Source of the DNA: Atherinomorus stipes
Taxonomy: Eukaryota > Chordata > Actinopteri > Atheriniformes > Atherinidae
DNA: 64,000 bases
NCBI GenBank assembly: GCA_023101725.1
Contig: JALJCO010003931.1
Location: 1-64,000 of the forward strand
Direction of reading: 5' to 3'
Shown: piece after piece, positions 12,401-46,160 of the stretch
Layout of the letters: every line of letters starts with the position of its first letter
Numbering within the stretch: the first letter of the stretch is position 1
The notes under the pieces: model-generated
What the model was told of the DNA's origin: nothing
Database searches by the model: none
The model's input: the letters and a program-made list of their open reading frames with translations, nothing else
Made by a program: the position numbers and the translations under genes

Positions 12401-12460
12401 CTTTTTATCCCGCTTGGCAAAGAAATCGTCCAGGCTTTTCTCTGCTGATACATCCGCCAT
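9308..12460 (-). CDS. cdv3: CDV3 homologue, 5 coding exons, complete
   Basis: CDV3 (carnitine deficiency-associated gene expressed in ventricle 3, also TPP36) is a small, charged, probably disordered protein of unknown biochemical function. Exons on the minus strand: 12460-12275, 11595-11519, 9992-9859, 9684-9522, 9434-9308; total 687 nt, 228 aa. Family landmarks in order: SLDDFFAKRDKKKKKEK near the N-terminus, a Lys-rich linker, DEEWKEFEQKEVDYTGLRLQ, an acidic stretch, GPWNK, GVYRPPGARLTTT, GPPEIFNDAQFPSL, and a C-terminal FEVVKHKTRGREE..LQLDNQYA. All junction phases join and all introns are GT-AG. The start is ATG at 12460; a TTG two codons upstream would not be used. Lies 4.5 kb downstream of tmem108, same strand. 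Confidence 0.97.
9522..9684 (-). CDS. cdv3: cdv3 exon 4
   Basis: 163 nt. Acceptor tcttcccacag, donor AA|gtaagt. Encodes GVYRPPGARLTTT and GPPEIFNDAQFPSLLASAKH. Confidence 0.95.
9859..9992 (-). CDS. cdv3: cdv3 exon 3
   Basis: 134 nt. Acceptor tttttgcag, donor G|gtgagt. Encodes an acidic run (DEKEEEEYEKEEVGEDGE) followed by VSGPWNK and a Pro/Ala-rich end. Confidence 0.94.
10539..10953. mobile_element. hAT-type MITE in cdv3 intron 2
   Basis: Inverted ends TAGGGCTGGACAATTG and, from the other side, TAGGGCTGGACGATTA; about 415 bp, AT-rich interior, no coding capacity. Target duplication is imperfect (AATTC shared). Confidence 0.7.
11519..11595 (-). CDS. cdv3: cdv3 exon 2
   Basis: 77 nt. Acceptor ttcgacctag, donor AG|gtgaga. 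Encodes EDEEWKEFEQKEVDYTGLRL and QALQI, the most conserved block of the family. Too short for ordinary ORF calling. Confidence 0.95.
12275..12460 (-). CDS. cdv3: cdv3 exon 1 (coding part)
   Basis: 62 codons, phase 0 out, donor AAG|gtaagc. Encodes MADVSAEKSLDDFFAKRD and a Lys/Glu-rich stretch. Confidence 0.96.
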
Positions 12461-12760
12461 TTTCAAAGAACAACGTTAACGACCGTTAGTGAGCTAACCG
12501 AGCAATGACAAACGAGAAAATCTGCTCCCGACGAGTGAAGACAGCTACTGAGACAACCAGGAGAGATTAAGTCGCTCCACTCTCTGACAGTTTAACTTCT
12601 GTAACAGGCTGATAAAAATGTCCGCCCTGGTTCCCTGTCTCAATTGTTAACTATCCTGTCAACCATGCCATGCACGGGATATTTGACAAACCTGTGCCGT
12701 CTCCCGGAAGCACTTCCACTTTGAACCGGAAGTGTTAAGTGGCGAGAGGGAGAAATAAAA
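12461..12760 (-). promoter_or_regulatory. cdv3 5' UTR and probable promoter with two ETS-type sites
   Basis: Sequence just upstream of the cdv3 start is richer in CpG than its surroundings. It carries CCGGAAGC near 12704-12711 and CCGGAAGT at 12726-12733, typical ETS-family (GABPA-like) core sites of housekeeping promoters. No TATA box is obvious. The transcription start is not determined. Confidence 0.45.
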
Positions 12761-14787
12761 AAAGAAAAGGCCTGTTTGAGTTTATTTATTATATGGAGAG
12801 CAGCATTGCACACTCCAAAGTGTTGGAAACTAAAAGAAGTATTTATTTATGACAATTTTATTTCTATTTAATTATTTTATTATCGATTAAAAACTTTTAA
12901 AGATAATTTTGATCTATTTCTTTGGCACATTTTCTCTTATAGGCATAAACCTTCAACTGCAGCCACACTCAAATCTTTGTAAATAATGGGAATTATAAAA
13001 CTCAACAACAATAGGGGGGAATTACACATTTGTTGGGTTCCCTGAATAAACTTTTATGTTACAATAGCCCTGAAAATGGATAAAGAGTCCATTATGAATC
13101 CACTAAGTAATATCTAAAGAAAATTATTTCTACACAGAAATCAAATGACTGGAATTTTGTTTCCGATACCTGGCTTCCTTTGGTAAACTATTAAGGTCGC
13201 AAATCAGTTGGTATGTGTTATAAAATCAATTGAATTTTTTTTTCTTTCAACAGGTACTTTTGTCATCTCTGCATTCCTGGCAGACCTTTTTCAAAGACAG
13301 TATACTAATAGGACCCTAACAGTTTAGTTACTGCGAAAAAAACAAATGTGGGTTGTTTAGAAAAGAAATAAAACAAGGAAGAAAAGGAAACCACAAACTA
13401 CGCTCTTATGAATGTATTCAAATTGCAACAAGTCAGCATCCCTGAAAAAAACTTAATTAATGTGTAAAAGATACAAAAATTAAACTACAGTATCTTAAAA
13501 CAAGCTCCCCACATGCCCTTTTATTAATCTCTTAAGTTGTTGAAATGGCACCTAGAGGTCAGTAATCTTTTGATCTGTCACGTTTCACCAGACTGAAACA
13601 AGCCCACAAATCTGGAAGTAACACATGCTAAATTAAGCCTCTCCTCAGTAAAGCGTACTAGTAAACATCACATACCTGGAGTGTGGGAGGGTCACTTGAC
13701 CAGATGCAGCACCAGTGCACAAAGAGAAAATTCCAGCTCACTTCATCAATGGATGTGCTGTGGTTGGCAAAACTTTGTGCTGCTTTGTTATTTAGTAAAC
13801 CAACAGTTATATCTAACATGCACATATAGGTTTGATACACTGTTGTTCTGGACTAGATCTAAACTTAATTTCTGTTGAGAAATTTCTTTAAAAAATATCT
13901 TCTGACCAAAATCTTTAAGAGAACAAATCAAACAAGAAGTAATTCATGTACTTTTTCTTTGTTTTATTGCTCCGCAGTAAAAATTACAGTGTATATACTA
14001 CAGTACAAAAAATACATCATGTTGAACACTGCTCCACCGTGCCACTGAACATTTTTGAAAATATCCATGTTTTGAGCGTGCAAAACAACAAGCCCATCTG
14101 TGAACATCTGAAACAGGAGACACGATTATGCTTGTGTCATTTAACATCACCTTTTGACTTTGTGATTGTAGAATGTCTCACATTACGGAAAATCTTTAGC
14201 AACAACAGAGGCAGGCAGCATTGATTATTGAATAAAACTACAGCAATGCCAAGTGAGTCGGATGATAGGAGGACCACAGATTCAATAAGAAAACAAAATA
14301 TTCAAACACACTTTTTATAAAAAAAAAAAATTCAAACCACCCCTACATGTGCTCACAGTAAATATTCAGCACACATTTCATTTGTCTCAGTGTTTTATTG
14401 GTCATTACAGTCTAACACATCATATGTGGTCAAGCGACTAGCTCACAATCATTCAACACTTCAATAAACACATTTAGTGAACAAACATGTTTTTTATGCA
14501 GCAAGACACTTAAAGTAGCAATTGTTGCCTACAGTGGTGAGAAACGTCCTCACACTGGGACACAACCAGTAGCCACTCCACAACACAGACACATGACAGA
14601 CACACATTCAGAGGTACACACAAAGACAAACAGATCAAATTGAGCTGATAATGATGCAAAGTCTTGTTTGACTTAAGTAACCGCTATATTTGGTTAAAGG
14701 GGTTGGGACATCTCAGCTCATTTGATCGTACTTCAGTGCATGGAGTGTGCCTACATGCACAGCAGCAGTCATACACACACTCACAGG
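12761..14787. other. Intergenic between tmem108 and cdv3; no gene seen
   Basis: AT-rich, no BFSP2-like (intermediate filament) coding segments on either strand. Part may be tmem108 3' UTR. Confidence 0.4.
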
Positions 14788-15215
14788 TAAGGCTGGGCGA
14801 TATATCGATATGAAAAATATATCGATATATTTTCAAATGAGATATGGAATTGGACCATATCGCCCATATCGAGATATGGAGTTCAATGTGTTTGTTTTGT
14901 CTTTGTATATAAATGCTAACCTTACTAGGGTTTGTTACATTTAATTCTGTGTAATGTTCCTTACTTGCATGTGCGAGTATTATTACATACAGTATTTTAC
15001 AGTATTTCTGTTTAAATTTTATCATTCTTTGAACAGCTGAGCATTATTTCATCCGGACTTTTTAAATTAAACTACTTGTAATGTCATATTTGGCTCTGAC
15101 TGGAACAAAATATTTGCTCTCACTTTGCGATAAAAATATCAAGATATATATCGTGTATCGATTTTCAGCCTAAATATATCGAGATATGACTTTTGGTCCA
15201 TATCGCCCAGCCCTA
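14788..15215. mobile_element. hAT-type MITE between tmem108 and cdv3
   Basis: Inverted ends TAAGGCTGGGCGATAT and TAGGGCTGGGCGATAT, with perfect 8-bp duplication CTCACAGG at 14780-14787 and 15216-15223. The ends are rich in ATATCGATAT. 428 bp, non-coding. Confidence 0.85.
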
Positions 15216-15908
15216 CTCACAGGTATATAAAGGGCCAACATAAGAAATTAAGACATCAACGTGGTCCCTCTTCAGAGAAGCTGGTGACACATGAGGGGGG
15301 AAAATCCTTTGAAATCAGCGCTGTTTTACCCAGAATCGCTCCATGTCCAACTTTTTCATATATTTTGTCAAACTGATCAATAAAATCTTGGCCTGTACTT
15401 ATCAAACTGCCTTGTTAAACTTGTTAATCATTCATACTATGCATCAAAACAATTTTCCACCAAAAATACACAGGACCTTTAACAGATGTACACATATGCA
15501 TATTTGTATCTATAAAAGGTTGTCATGAAGTTTGTTTGAAACAACATACATTATTATGCATCTTTTTTTTCTAAAGTGTCCAAGAGTAAGGTTGCTGAAT
15601 TAACCTTAACCTTATGATTTTTTCCTTTTACAAGCAGCAGATTTTCTTTAGCACACATATTTTGTTTTATTTCTTATCATTCAGTCCTTATTTATATTAC
15701 CATTTACTTCAATATGAAACAGTTTTTAATATCAATTATGTGTTTACATGTCTAAATTTGAATCAGTATAGATTTTTGTGTGCTTAATAATGTAAAAGCT
15801 CTTTTAAGTATCTAAGAACGTAATGTATTTAAATCATTTATTGAGAACGCATTTCACATTATGTTTTCTTTATAATTCAAAATGAAGTAGGGAAAGAAAC
15901 TTTCTAAA

Positions 15909-15912
<4 letters not shown>

Positions 15913-15968
<56 letters not shown>

Positions 15969-15978
15969 AGAAATATAC

Positions 15979-16014
<36 letters not shown>

Positions 16015-16016
16015 AC

Positions 16017-16063
<47 letters not shown>

Positions 16064-16092
16064 ATATATATATATTTCTATATATAGACATA

Positions 16093-16127
<35 letters not shown>

Positions 16128-16182
16128 GTGTGTGTGTATATAAATTATAGGATCAATTATATGTGTGTATGTATATATATAT

Positions 16183-16250
<68 letters not shown>

Positions 16251-16252
16251 GT
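15913..16252. repeat. Long interrupted (TA)n tract
   Basis: About 340 bp of TA repeats broken by short TATGTA, GCCAGAAA and GTGTGT segments; downstream of the tmem108 stop. Strongly hairpin-forming and likely polymorphic. Confidence 0.9.
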
Positions 16253-16995
16253 TTTAGAACATCATATAAAATGTAAATCTTTGAATTGTGCCATTCAAAG
16301 ACTTAATGTAAATTTATTTCTTTGATTATTTCTATTATACAAATGAAAAAATCATTTAAGAGTTCCTCCAAGGTGATTAAATATCTGTCTTTGCTTTCAG
16401 TTGGCAGCCTTTTCTTTTTCTTAAAAAAAATAATAATAAAAAAATTTGCATTTTGAGCACACCTATGCCGTTTCCTATAGGTTTGATAAACACAGGCCCT
16501 GATTTTTTTTCTTATTTTTTTCCCCATATTTACACATACCTCTGCCCCCCCCCCATAAATATGTAGGTGCTATATTCAAGTTCAACAGGCTATAAGTATT
16601 TTGGGATTGATTTTAAAATTAAAAAAGAAAAAAAATGGATAAAAAGTACAGCTTTGAGGGTTTCATAGCACATTCTTGTCTAAAGCAGGTTTCATGTGGC
16701 AACATCCACAGTTCACTTACCATCAAGCCACTGTAATGCAACAAAACCACATATATATTCTGTATTATATAAAGACAATAGAAACCTTTATCACAATTAA
16801 GCCATTTGTAGAAAATCTACATCAGAAAAATATGCAGGTGCATCCTCATAGTAAATAGTGTCTCTTTACATCGCTCTTCTTTCAGGTTGCTCTTTGTGTT
16901 TGTAATATACAGTATAAAGTCAAAGTCTCTGAATATTTACCACATATATAAAATAGACAATAACAGCAGGGGGAGTAAAAGAGAGGGATCTATCT

Positions 16996-39521
<22,526 letters not shown>

Positions 39522-39659
39522 GGTATCATGTGCTCCGGCTCCTCCTCCACAGTGCTCATGGTTCTCTGCAGAAGAAAGAGAGGTAACATGAAACTCGCCA
39601 CTCAGATATTAAAATCACCTTTTAGTCATGGTGTGCATCAATGTGATGTCCTGTGATTA

Positions 39660-39947
39660 CAGATCTGGGCATGAAGAAGTTCCCCTTTCAGCCGACTGCC
39701 AGCCACTTCCCAGCCACTTGTCTGCTAATTCAATCGCACAGAGAAACACCTGTGTGTCCAGGGGAAACGATTTCAGAGCATAAATTAATGCCCAGAACAA
39801 GGATGTTTCCACACGCCAAGTTTGGACACCGTACGTGATGCCGTATTTGCGGCACAAGTCGTTCAGCCAGTGATAGTGCAGTAATGGTGCTTTATCAGTG
39901 CACCACTTCTAGCAGAAAAATGAGGTACTTTTTCATGCCCAGATCTG
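39660..39947. mobile_element. TA-flanked MITE just upstream of the tmem108 start exon
   Basis: Inverted ends CAGATCTGGGCATGAAGAAG and CAGATCTGGGCATGAAAAAG, each next to TA (39658-39659 and 39948-39949), as expected for a Tc1/mariner-type MITE. 288 bp. It ends 94 bp from the acceptor side of the tmem108 exon (39565). Confidence 0.8.
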
Positions 39948-40073
39948 TATGTCTGGGCGGGCTTTAGCAGAACAGACATGGCAAATGGTGAAGGGGACAG
40001 TTTTATTACTGCAGCAACTGCTTAAAACCAGCTGCTCTTCTCACAATTGAACATATGATTTACACAGACTTAA

Positions 40074-41769
40074 AGGAGCCCTATCATGAAAAATGGACTT
40101 TTAAAAGCTTTTCAGCATGTTACTGTGTTATTTCCTCATAAAAACTTCATTTAAGTCGTTTTTTTTTTCTTCATTTGTGCATATTTGAGTAATAAATATG
40201 AATATTTAGGCCAAGCTCTAGCTTCCTTAAAGTTGCCATGACATCAAATTTCCCTTTTCTGGGGTTTTGGGGGTATAATGTGATCTGTTGTGCACTGATG
40301 AGGCCATGTGAATGTCCAGAGAGAGTATCAAAGTTCCTGTTTATGGTCTGTCAGCTTTGTCTCTCTGTTTAGAAATGGTTGAATCAAACAGCAGCTTATC
40401 ATTCTACGTAATCCCCCCCCCCCGTCTGCTTCAACTGCGAGTGGGAGAGTGACTGCTAAGCAGTCAGGTCTGGGTTAACAAACAAATGGATTTAAAAGAA
40501 AACTTCTGCAGCAACACTGAGGGAGGCGACCACAACCTTGTCATTACCTGTAAGTTTATTTATTTTCTAAATGCTGTCTTGTCTGATAAACGTAGCTCAC
40601 TGTCTGAAGTGCCCATGTTGCTAGCAGTTAGCCTTTAGCAAACTCCGACCGCTAGGGCAGCTTGACCTAGTTTCTCTAAATAAGGTTATAGCCAAATAAG
40701 GTGTAGCCAATCAAAATGAAGTCAACTTTGTCTCCGGGTAAAGCTCCATATCATAACTGGACCCAATCGTTTTACTGAGGAAGTGAGGTCTGGCGTTTCA
40801 AAATAATATCCCGCTGTAAAAAATGCCGTTTTTTTTTTCTCTGGAGATTTGACATATGCAGCACTGCCAACAACATGAACTAGTTTTTACTGCAATGTCA
40901 TCACTCCTTTAACATAAGTGACTGACACTGGTATACGCAATAAGGTGGCACCAATCACGAAGCGCCAAATACGCATGCGCAGCATCCTAGCAAGATGCCC
41001 TCTTTGTTCAACAGAAACTGAAAGAGAATCCTAGCCTATACACACTCTCTGAGGAAGAAACTAACAGCCTGCAGGAAGATTTCCTCAGAGACAAACAGCC
41101 ATCAGCTAACAGAGGCTTGCTCCAGAGTTCAGGAGAAAAGCTTTTTTTTTTTTTTTAAAGCTCTAGAGGAGGGCAAGTTAGGAAAAAAGTGGTTGCATTC
41201 AGCGTGGGAGTTTATTTCCTGTACGGGACGAATCGACTTGCCAGAAGTGGTTGGATTTTAGCATCAGGAGCAGAAAAAAAAACTCAACTTTGTGTGTGAA
41301 CTTCACTCCTGACAACTTCATGAATCTCGGGCAGTAAAGTGTTTTTTCTTGGGGATTACTTCTGAAACCTGACGCAGTTCCACCATAAAAACGCCTCATG
41401 GACAGACAACAGCACCAGTGAGTGAAAAACGTCTCTCAGCTCAATGCTAAATATTAGCCTATGATTTGTTTGCTAATTTACTTACTTGTCAGGGGTCTCT
41501 GTGTGCTACAAACAATTCTATGACCCTTCAGAATCAGTGTCTCTTCCGGGCCGCAACGTCATGAAATGGGCGTAAAACATGTTGCAATTGGTCGAGAGCT
41601 TTGTGGTTCAGGACAGTCAGCCATCTTATTTCCGTGTTGGAAATTAGACGCATAAAAAAAACTAATATTTAACACCAAATTAGTTTCTGTAGTGGCAATG
41701 GGAACATATTTAGCTTATAAATGCCTGTATTTGACTTTTGGAACGTTTGAAAAGCATGATACAGCTCCT
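40074..41769. mobile_element. TTAA-flanked element (Kolobok/piggyBac-like), about 1.7 kb
   Basis: Ends AGGAGCCCTATCATGAAAAA and, inverted, AGGAGCTGTATCATGCTTTT, each next to TTAA (40070-40073, 41770-41773). No transposase seen. A second TTAA element sits inside at 40231-40908. Confidence 0.75.
40231..40908. mobile_element. Nested TTAA-flanked element
   Basis: TTAA at 40227-40230 and 40909-40912; inverted ends AGTTGCCATGACATC and AGGAGTGATGACATT share the ATGACAT core. Non-coding. Confidence 0.6.
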
Positions 41770-42041
41770 TTAAGCATCATTGTGAAAGAGAAGATGAGAG
41801 TGCCGTGTTTTCAGATCGGAGATGGCATCCTGCAGACTGTACTGGTCAGTAAAACCAATTAGGGGGCATCAAACATTGACCAGTAAGCCTTGTTCTGAGA
41901 CAGCCTTTGTGTATGTCAGCAAATACCCAAGGGTGCTCTTTAGGCAAATGACTCATTGATGGCCTTCTGCTTAATAAAAGACCACACATACACACACACA
42001 CCCACACACACACCACACACACACACACACACACATCCTTT

Positions 42042-42275
42042 TACTTCTATCTTTATGAGGACAATCACTGACATAATGCATTCACTAGTCCCTTACCCTA
42101 ACCACCACAACCGATTGCAAAACCCTAACCCCAACCCTAATTGTAACCCAAACTCTAAAATCCAATCTTGACCCCTCAAAAATGTGTTTTTCTTAGACTT
42201 TTTAGTGAGGACCGGCCAGAATGCCCTCACTTTGATGGTTAAAAGCGCAAAATGGTTCTCACAACGTAGCAAGTA
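42042..42275. repeat. Telomere-like CCCTAA-containing repeat between two (CA)n tracts
   Basis: Imperfect inverted ends starting TACTTCTATCTTTATGAG and, from the other side, TACTTGCTACGTTGTGAG. The interior holds several CCCTAACC units (42096-42145) and GAGGACCGGCCAGAATGCCC. This composite repeat with flanking CA tracts is familiar from many teleost genomes. Flanking tracts: (CA)n at 41988-42034 and 42279-42291. Confidence 0.7.
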
Positions 42276-44019
42276 CAGGCACACACACACCTGCTTTCAC
42301 CTCTGGATGAGTCTTTTTGTGCCTTTCTTTGTAGAAGGCCTCTGGGCAACACACTTACTTACCCAATCCACAGAACAAAAACTCATACTTGTAGAATATG
42401 TCTATGAAGGTAGGTACGGTAAGCACCCCTCACCCCACCTGTATGAGTAATCTGTTGTAACATGTCAAATTGGATTTGCCTCCATTCACCCACTCCCAGG
42501 ATGAAGGCTCTATTTGCAGGCAGACTGTTTCTGTGGGAGATGGGTGACAGGAGGGGGGTGGACAACAAAAGCAGTGCTGATCCTTTCATAAGGATTTAGG
42601 CTCATAAATGCAATACAGAGGCAACATGTTACATCTGAGTCACCCTGTTTATACTGTTGTAAGTGTAAAAATCTTTTAATTCTTGAAAACATGTGGCACA
42701 ATGAATATTAAACCGTTCACCTGTCTTCCTTAACAGTTGAAAACACTGTTCACTAACATGGAACAACAAAACCAAATTTCATGAACAACTAAACAGCTTT
42801 TTTGAAGAGAAAAGTAAGCAGCTGCAGCTATGTCTGTCTCAGACATGCCTTTCAGTATGTCTGCGAAGGTCCATTTCTGGAGGGTTTACAACTGCATGAA
42901 GCTATTTTTTAAATTATCAGAATGCATTAAGCATACTGTTTCTTTATAAGGTTATGTAACTAATGTGTCTGTGTGGTCAAGTTTTCTAATTCTTTTTGCC
43001 CACACAATAATGCAATGCACTATAGACCACCTGAGGATCAGTATGTCTCTGAAATGCCTCAAACATCATGGAAAACTGCTGGCGGCCATTGGCTAAATCC
43101 CACATTCTCCATAATATTCCCACTTCTGAGGTGAGGACACCTTCATTGCTGTTTTTGTTTTTAGACTCCACTGTTTATTCAGCTGTTTAGTGTGAAGTCA
43201 TCTGTAGCCAGAAATGCAGCTTGTTGGAAGAAATGTAACAGCTTTGTGGATTGAGGGTTCAGTATCTTTAACTTTCACACAAGCGACTATCTAAAAAAAA
43301 ACATGAGAAGACATAAAAAAAGCATCTACTCCAGTCAATGAATTTATCCCCACAGAGCGCTACGCTCTTAGCTCTGTCATTGGCTTGACACAAATAAGCA
43401 AATATTCACCCAGAAACACACATAAACAAAGGGAATAAATGAAATACAGTCAGGGGGAGAGGGAGTTGCAAAGTCACCGCCACACGAAAGTAAAGGCCCA
43501 AAGGAGCACACTGAGACGGATTTCACTCACACAAGTCTAGCATTTATTAGGGGGAAACTTCAGATTCTAACTTTAATATACTGTAGCTACAGTGTTGAGA
43601 AATAGCTTCAGTAATACATCTCCACACCCCTTCCACAACGATACTGTTGCTAATTACTAGTATATACAAAAGAAAAAAAAAAGGCTAATCTTTTGGTGCA
43701 GACATGTTAATGAATTTTGTTGTTAAACTTTATTTAGATAACAAGATCATGTTAGACATGTTGCACTTTTCTGAACCTAGAAACACGCCCGATCCACAAA
43801 CCAGGTTGTGTGAGAACATAAAATAAAAACTGTAATGAAAGACTGTACCAGTGTGCATATATAAATACTGTAAAACATGTATACATATAAACCTGCATAC
43901 ACACATTTACTTACACAGACATTTGTATATACAAACAAATACATATACAAACATACACAGACACTTCTCTATATACATAGCTTTGAAAATTTATTGTAAT
44001 CTCTACTATGGTAAATCCT

Positions 44020-44115
44020 TGGAATGAGAGATGCACCAATCCAGTTTTTTCCAATCCAATCTGATACCAGTATCTGGGATTAGCATATCAGCCAATACTC
44101 AATATCAATCTGATA
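44020..44115. mobile_element. hAT-like terminal remnant
   Basis: AGAGATGCACCAATCCAG followed by CTGATACCAGTATC and related motifs, as at the end of fish hAT elements; the other end is missing. Confidence 0.4.
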
Positions 44116-44324
44116 CTACTGTCGAAAGAATGAACCGTATACCTTCCAATGTAAGGCATCAGGCTTGACATAAACATTTAGCCTTGTTAAAAAAGGTAAC
44201 AAATTAACACATATAAATGTACTTCATATTATTTATGAACAAAGTGTAGATTAGCAGTAAGAAACTTTCACGTAAAGTTAACTGAAAACAGATATTTTCA
44301 AATGTATGATATGAATAAGAAGAC

Positions 44325-44462
44325 TAATAATAATAAGATGAAGAAGAAGAAGATGATGAAGAAAAAGGATAAGAATAAAAATGATAAGAAGAAGAATAGG
44401 AAAAAGAAAAAGCAGAAGAAGTAGAAGAAGAATAGGAAGAATAGGAAGAAGAAGAAGAAATG
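44325..44462. repeat. Imperfect (GAA)n / purine-rich tract
   Basis: AGAAGAAGAAGATGATG-type units over about 140 bp, almost purely purine on this strand. Confidence 0.85.
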
Positions 44463-45042
44463 CTACAATTTGCTAAATGTGTTCCAAAGTCAAATTCATA
44501 AACACTTTTGCTATTTTAATTGTACGATTCTTCCTCAGCTCTACTATATTTCAGCACTTTACAATCACGCAGAGGAATACAAAACAGATTTGTTAAATAA
44601 TGGCCACAACATCTGATATGCTAATTGAAAAAACAAAACAGCCACAAAGTATTTATACTATTCTATATTCTTCTCCTGGCTCGACTCTTCTGTTAGATAA
44701 GAGAAATAAAGAACAAAATGAATGGATACAAAGGTAATAGAGCAAAAAACTACACAGGCTGTAAAGACACTTTAAGTTGACACGTGCAGTTTTGCCCTTC
44801 CTCCACTTGTTTAAAAATTAAAGCAGAGATCCTCGCTGTTCTCTGCTCTTAAATCACAGCTTCACTACAATGGTGTGGACTCACTTGTAATATGGTGCAC
44901 GTAATTGCAAAAAGATGAGGTTGCAAGAAGGTAGAAGAAAATGAGTTTTTCCAGCTTCAAATATGAAGAAAGCTGCAAGCATCCCAAACACCCGTCCATA
45001 CAATCAAGGCAGCATAATGCTGCTGTGGTAGAACCTCCTCAC

Positions 45043-45728
45043 TAACCTGACTCCCGCCACCTGGTATTTGCAATACCATCTGGGGAGGGAGTTAACCCGA
45101 TGTCATTTCAAATTAGTCTTTTTTTTTCTAAAACTCTTGCATGTGATTGGATAGAAGATCTGTCCGTCATCTTGACTGACACGCTACTTCAGCCACTCAC
45201 GTTGAACCGAATGACGCAACCCGTGACGCAACTCAGAGCGACACCAGAGCCACCACGCATAGAGGATCGAGTTATCAAAACATGTTATCAAGCTCAAAAA
45301 GCTTCAGTCAAACAACATGGCGGCGGCGGCGACAGCTAGTACGAGCGGTGTACAGTCTGTGAACGACTTTTGTCGAATGTGCCGTCCTCTGTTCGTCTTT
45401 CAAGGAAGATATATTTGGAAGATTTGACAAAACAGTGGAAATAGCCAAATCAATTTCGTCGCTCTGATTCCTACGGCAAGCCGCCATGATTGTTGTTGTC
45501 TGAAATAACTGACTGACTACACTGCTGTCGCCTGTGCTTCTACATCACATCCGGCCAAAACGCCGCCCATCCTTCAAAAGTCCCACCCGCGATTAGTGAT
45601 TGGCTCTATTATTCTCTAACCAGACGAAATCACCTATAACTGTCGCCTTACTCAGATGGAGTGCGTGAGGAAAGGGAACGCCCCCGCGTGTACTTGTTGA
45701 ACGCACCCAGATGATGTAAATCAGGTTA
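45043..45728. mobile_element. Probable element of the TAACCTG-ended family
   Basis: Begins TAACCTGACTCC and ends with the inverted TAACCTGATTTACATCATCT. The left end resembles the right end of the element at 736-1235. Contains ATGGCGGCGGCGGC at 45318 opening a short frame (NDFCRMCRPLFVFQGRY) and an inverted ATGGCGGC near 45486. No target duplication found, so the limits are provisional. Confidence 0.5.
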
Positions 45729-46124
45729 GGTGTTCTTGGCCTAATAAGTTGAAAGGCAGGGTGCAAAAAGAGCAGCTGAGCCTCTCTACAGTGATTAAAC
45801 TTCATCAAAGCTGCCAGACCAGTGGAGGCCCTCAGAAAAATTCTTTAATTTGCAGGGTACAAGGGACAAGGCTAAGATAGTGACAGGGGAGTTTTGGGGT
45901 TATTTTTTTTTTTACTCGTCACAGAGCAGAGGAGTTTCCAACTCGGCAGGAGACCTGAAGAAGATTCAGCTGCTGGGATTCCTGCTGAGCAGCTGAATCA
46001 TAGCTCAGCTCTGCACATGTGTGCAGGTAAAAGATAATAATAGGATGACAGTCAGTCTTGGTTGTGGCACTGTCAAAGCTCAGACATGAAGAGAGGTCCA
46101 TCAGCAGCAACTGACAGCTTTGCT

Positions 46125-46126
<2 letters not shown>

Positions 46127-46156
<30 letters not shown>
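46127..46156. repeat. (CA)n microsatellite
   Basis: Fifteen uninterrupted CA units. Confidence 0.9.

Positions 46157-46160
<4 letters not shown>

Larger units (their letters stand above)
42292..45042. other. Upstream of tmem108 start exon; low-complexity and remnants only
   Basis: Contains degenerate ATACA-rich sequence (43850-43985), a hAT remnant and the GAA tract listed separately; no gene seen. Confidence 0.35.

Noticed and set aside
12251..12466. Start of cdv3 two codons upstream
   Set aside because: The codon there is TTG; the ATG at 12460 matches the family start.
15981..16325. 114-codon open frame of alternating Tyr and Ile
   Set aside because: Pure translation of the (TA)n microsatellite.
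41988..42291. Possible CRISPR-like or true telomeric array
   Set aside because: Units are irregular, few and inside a dispersed fish repeat; (CA)n flanks are simple microsatellites.
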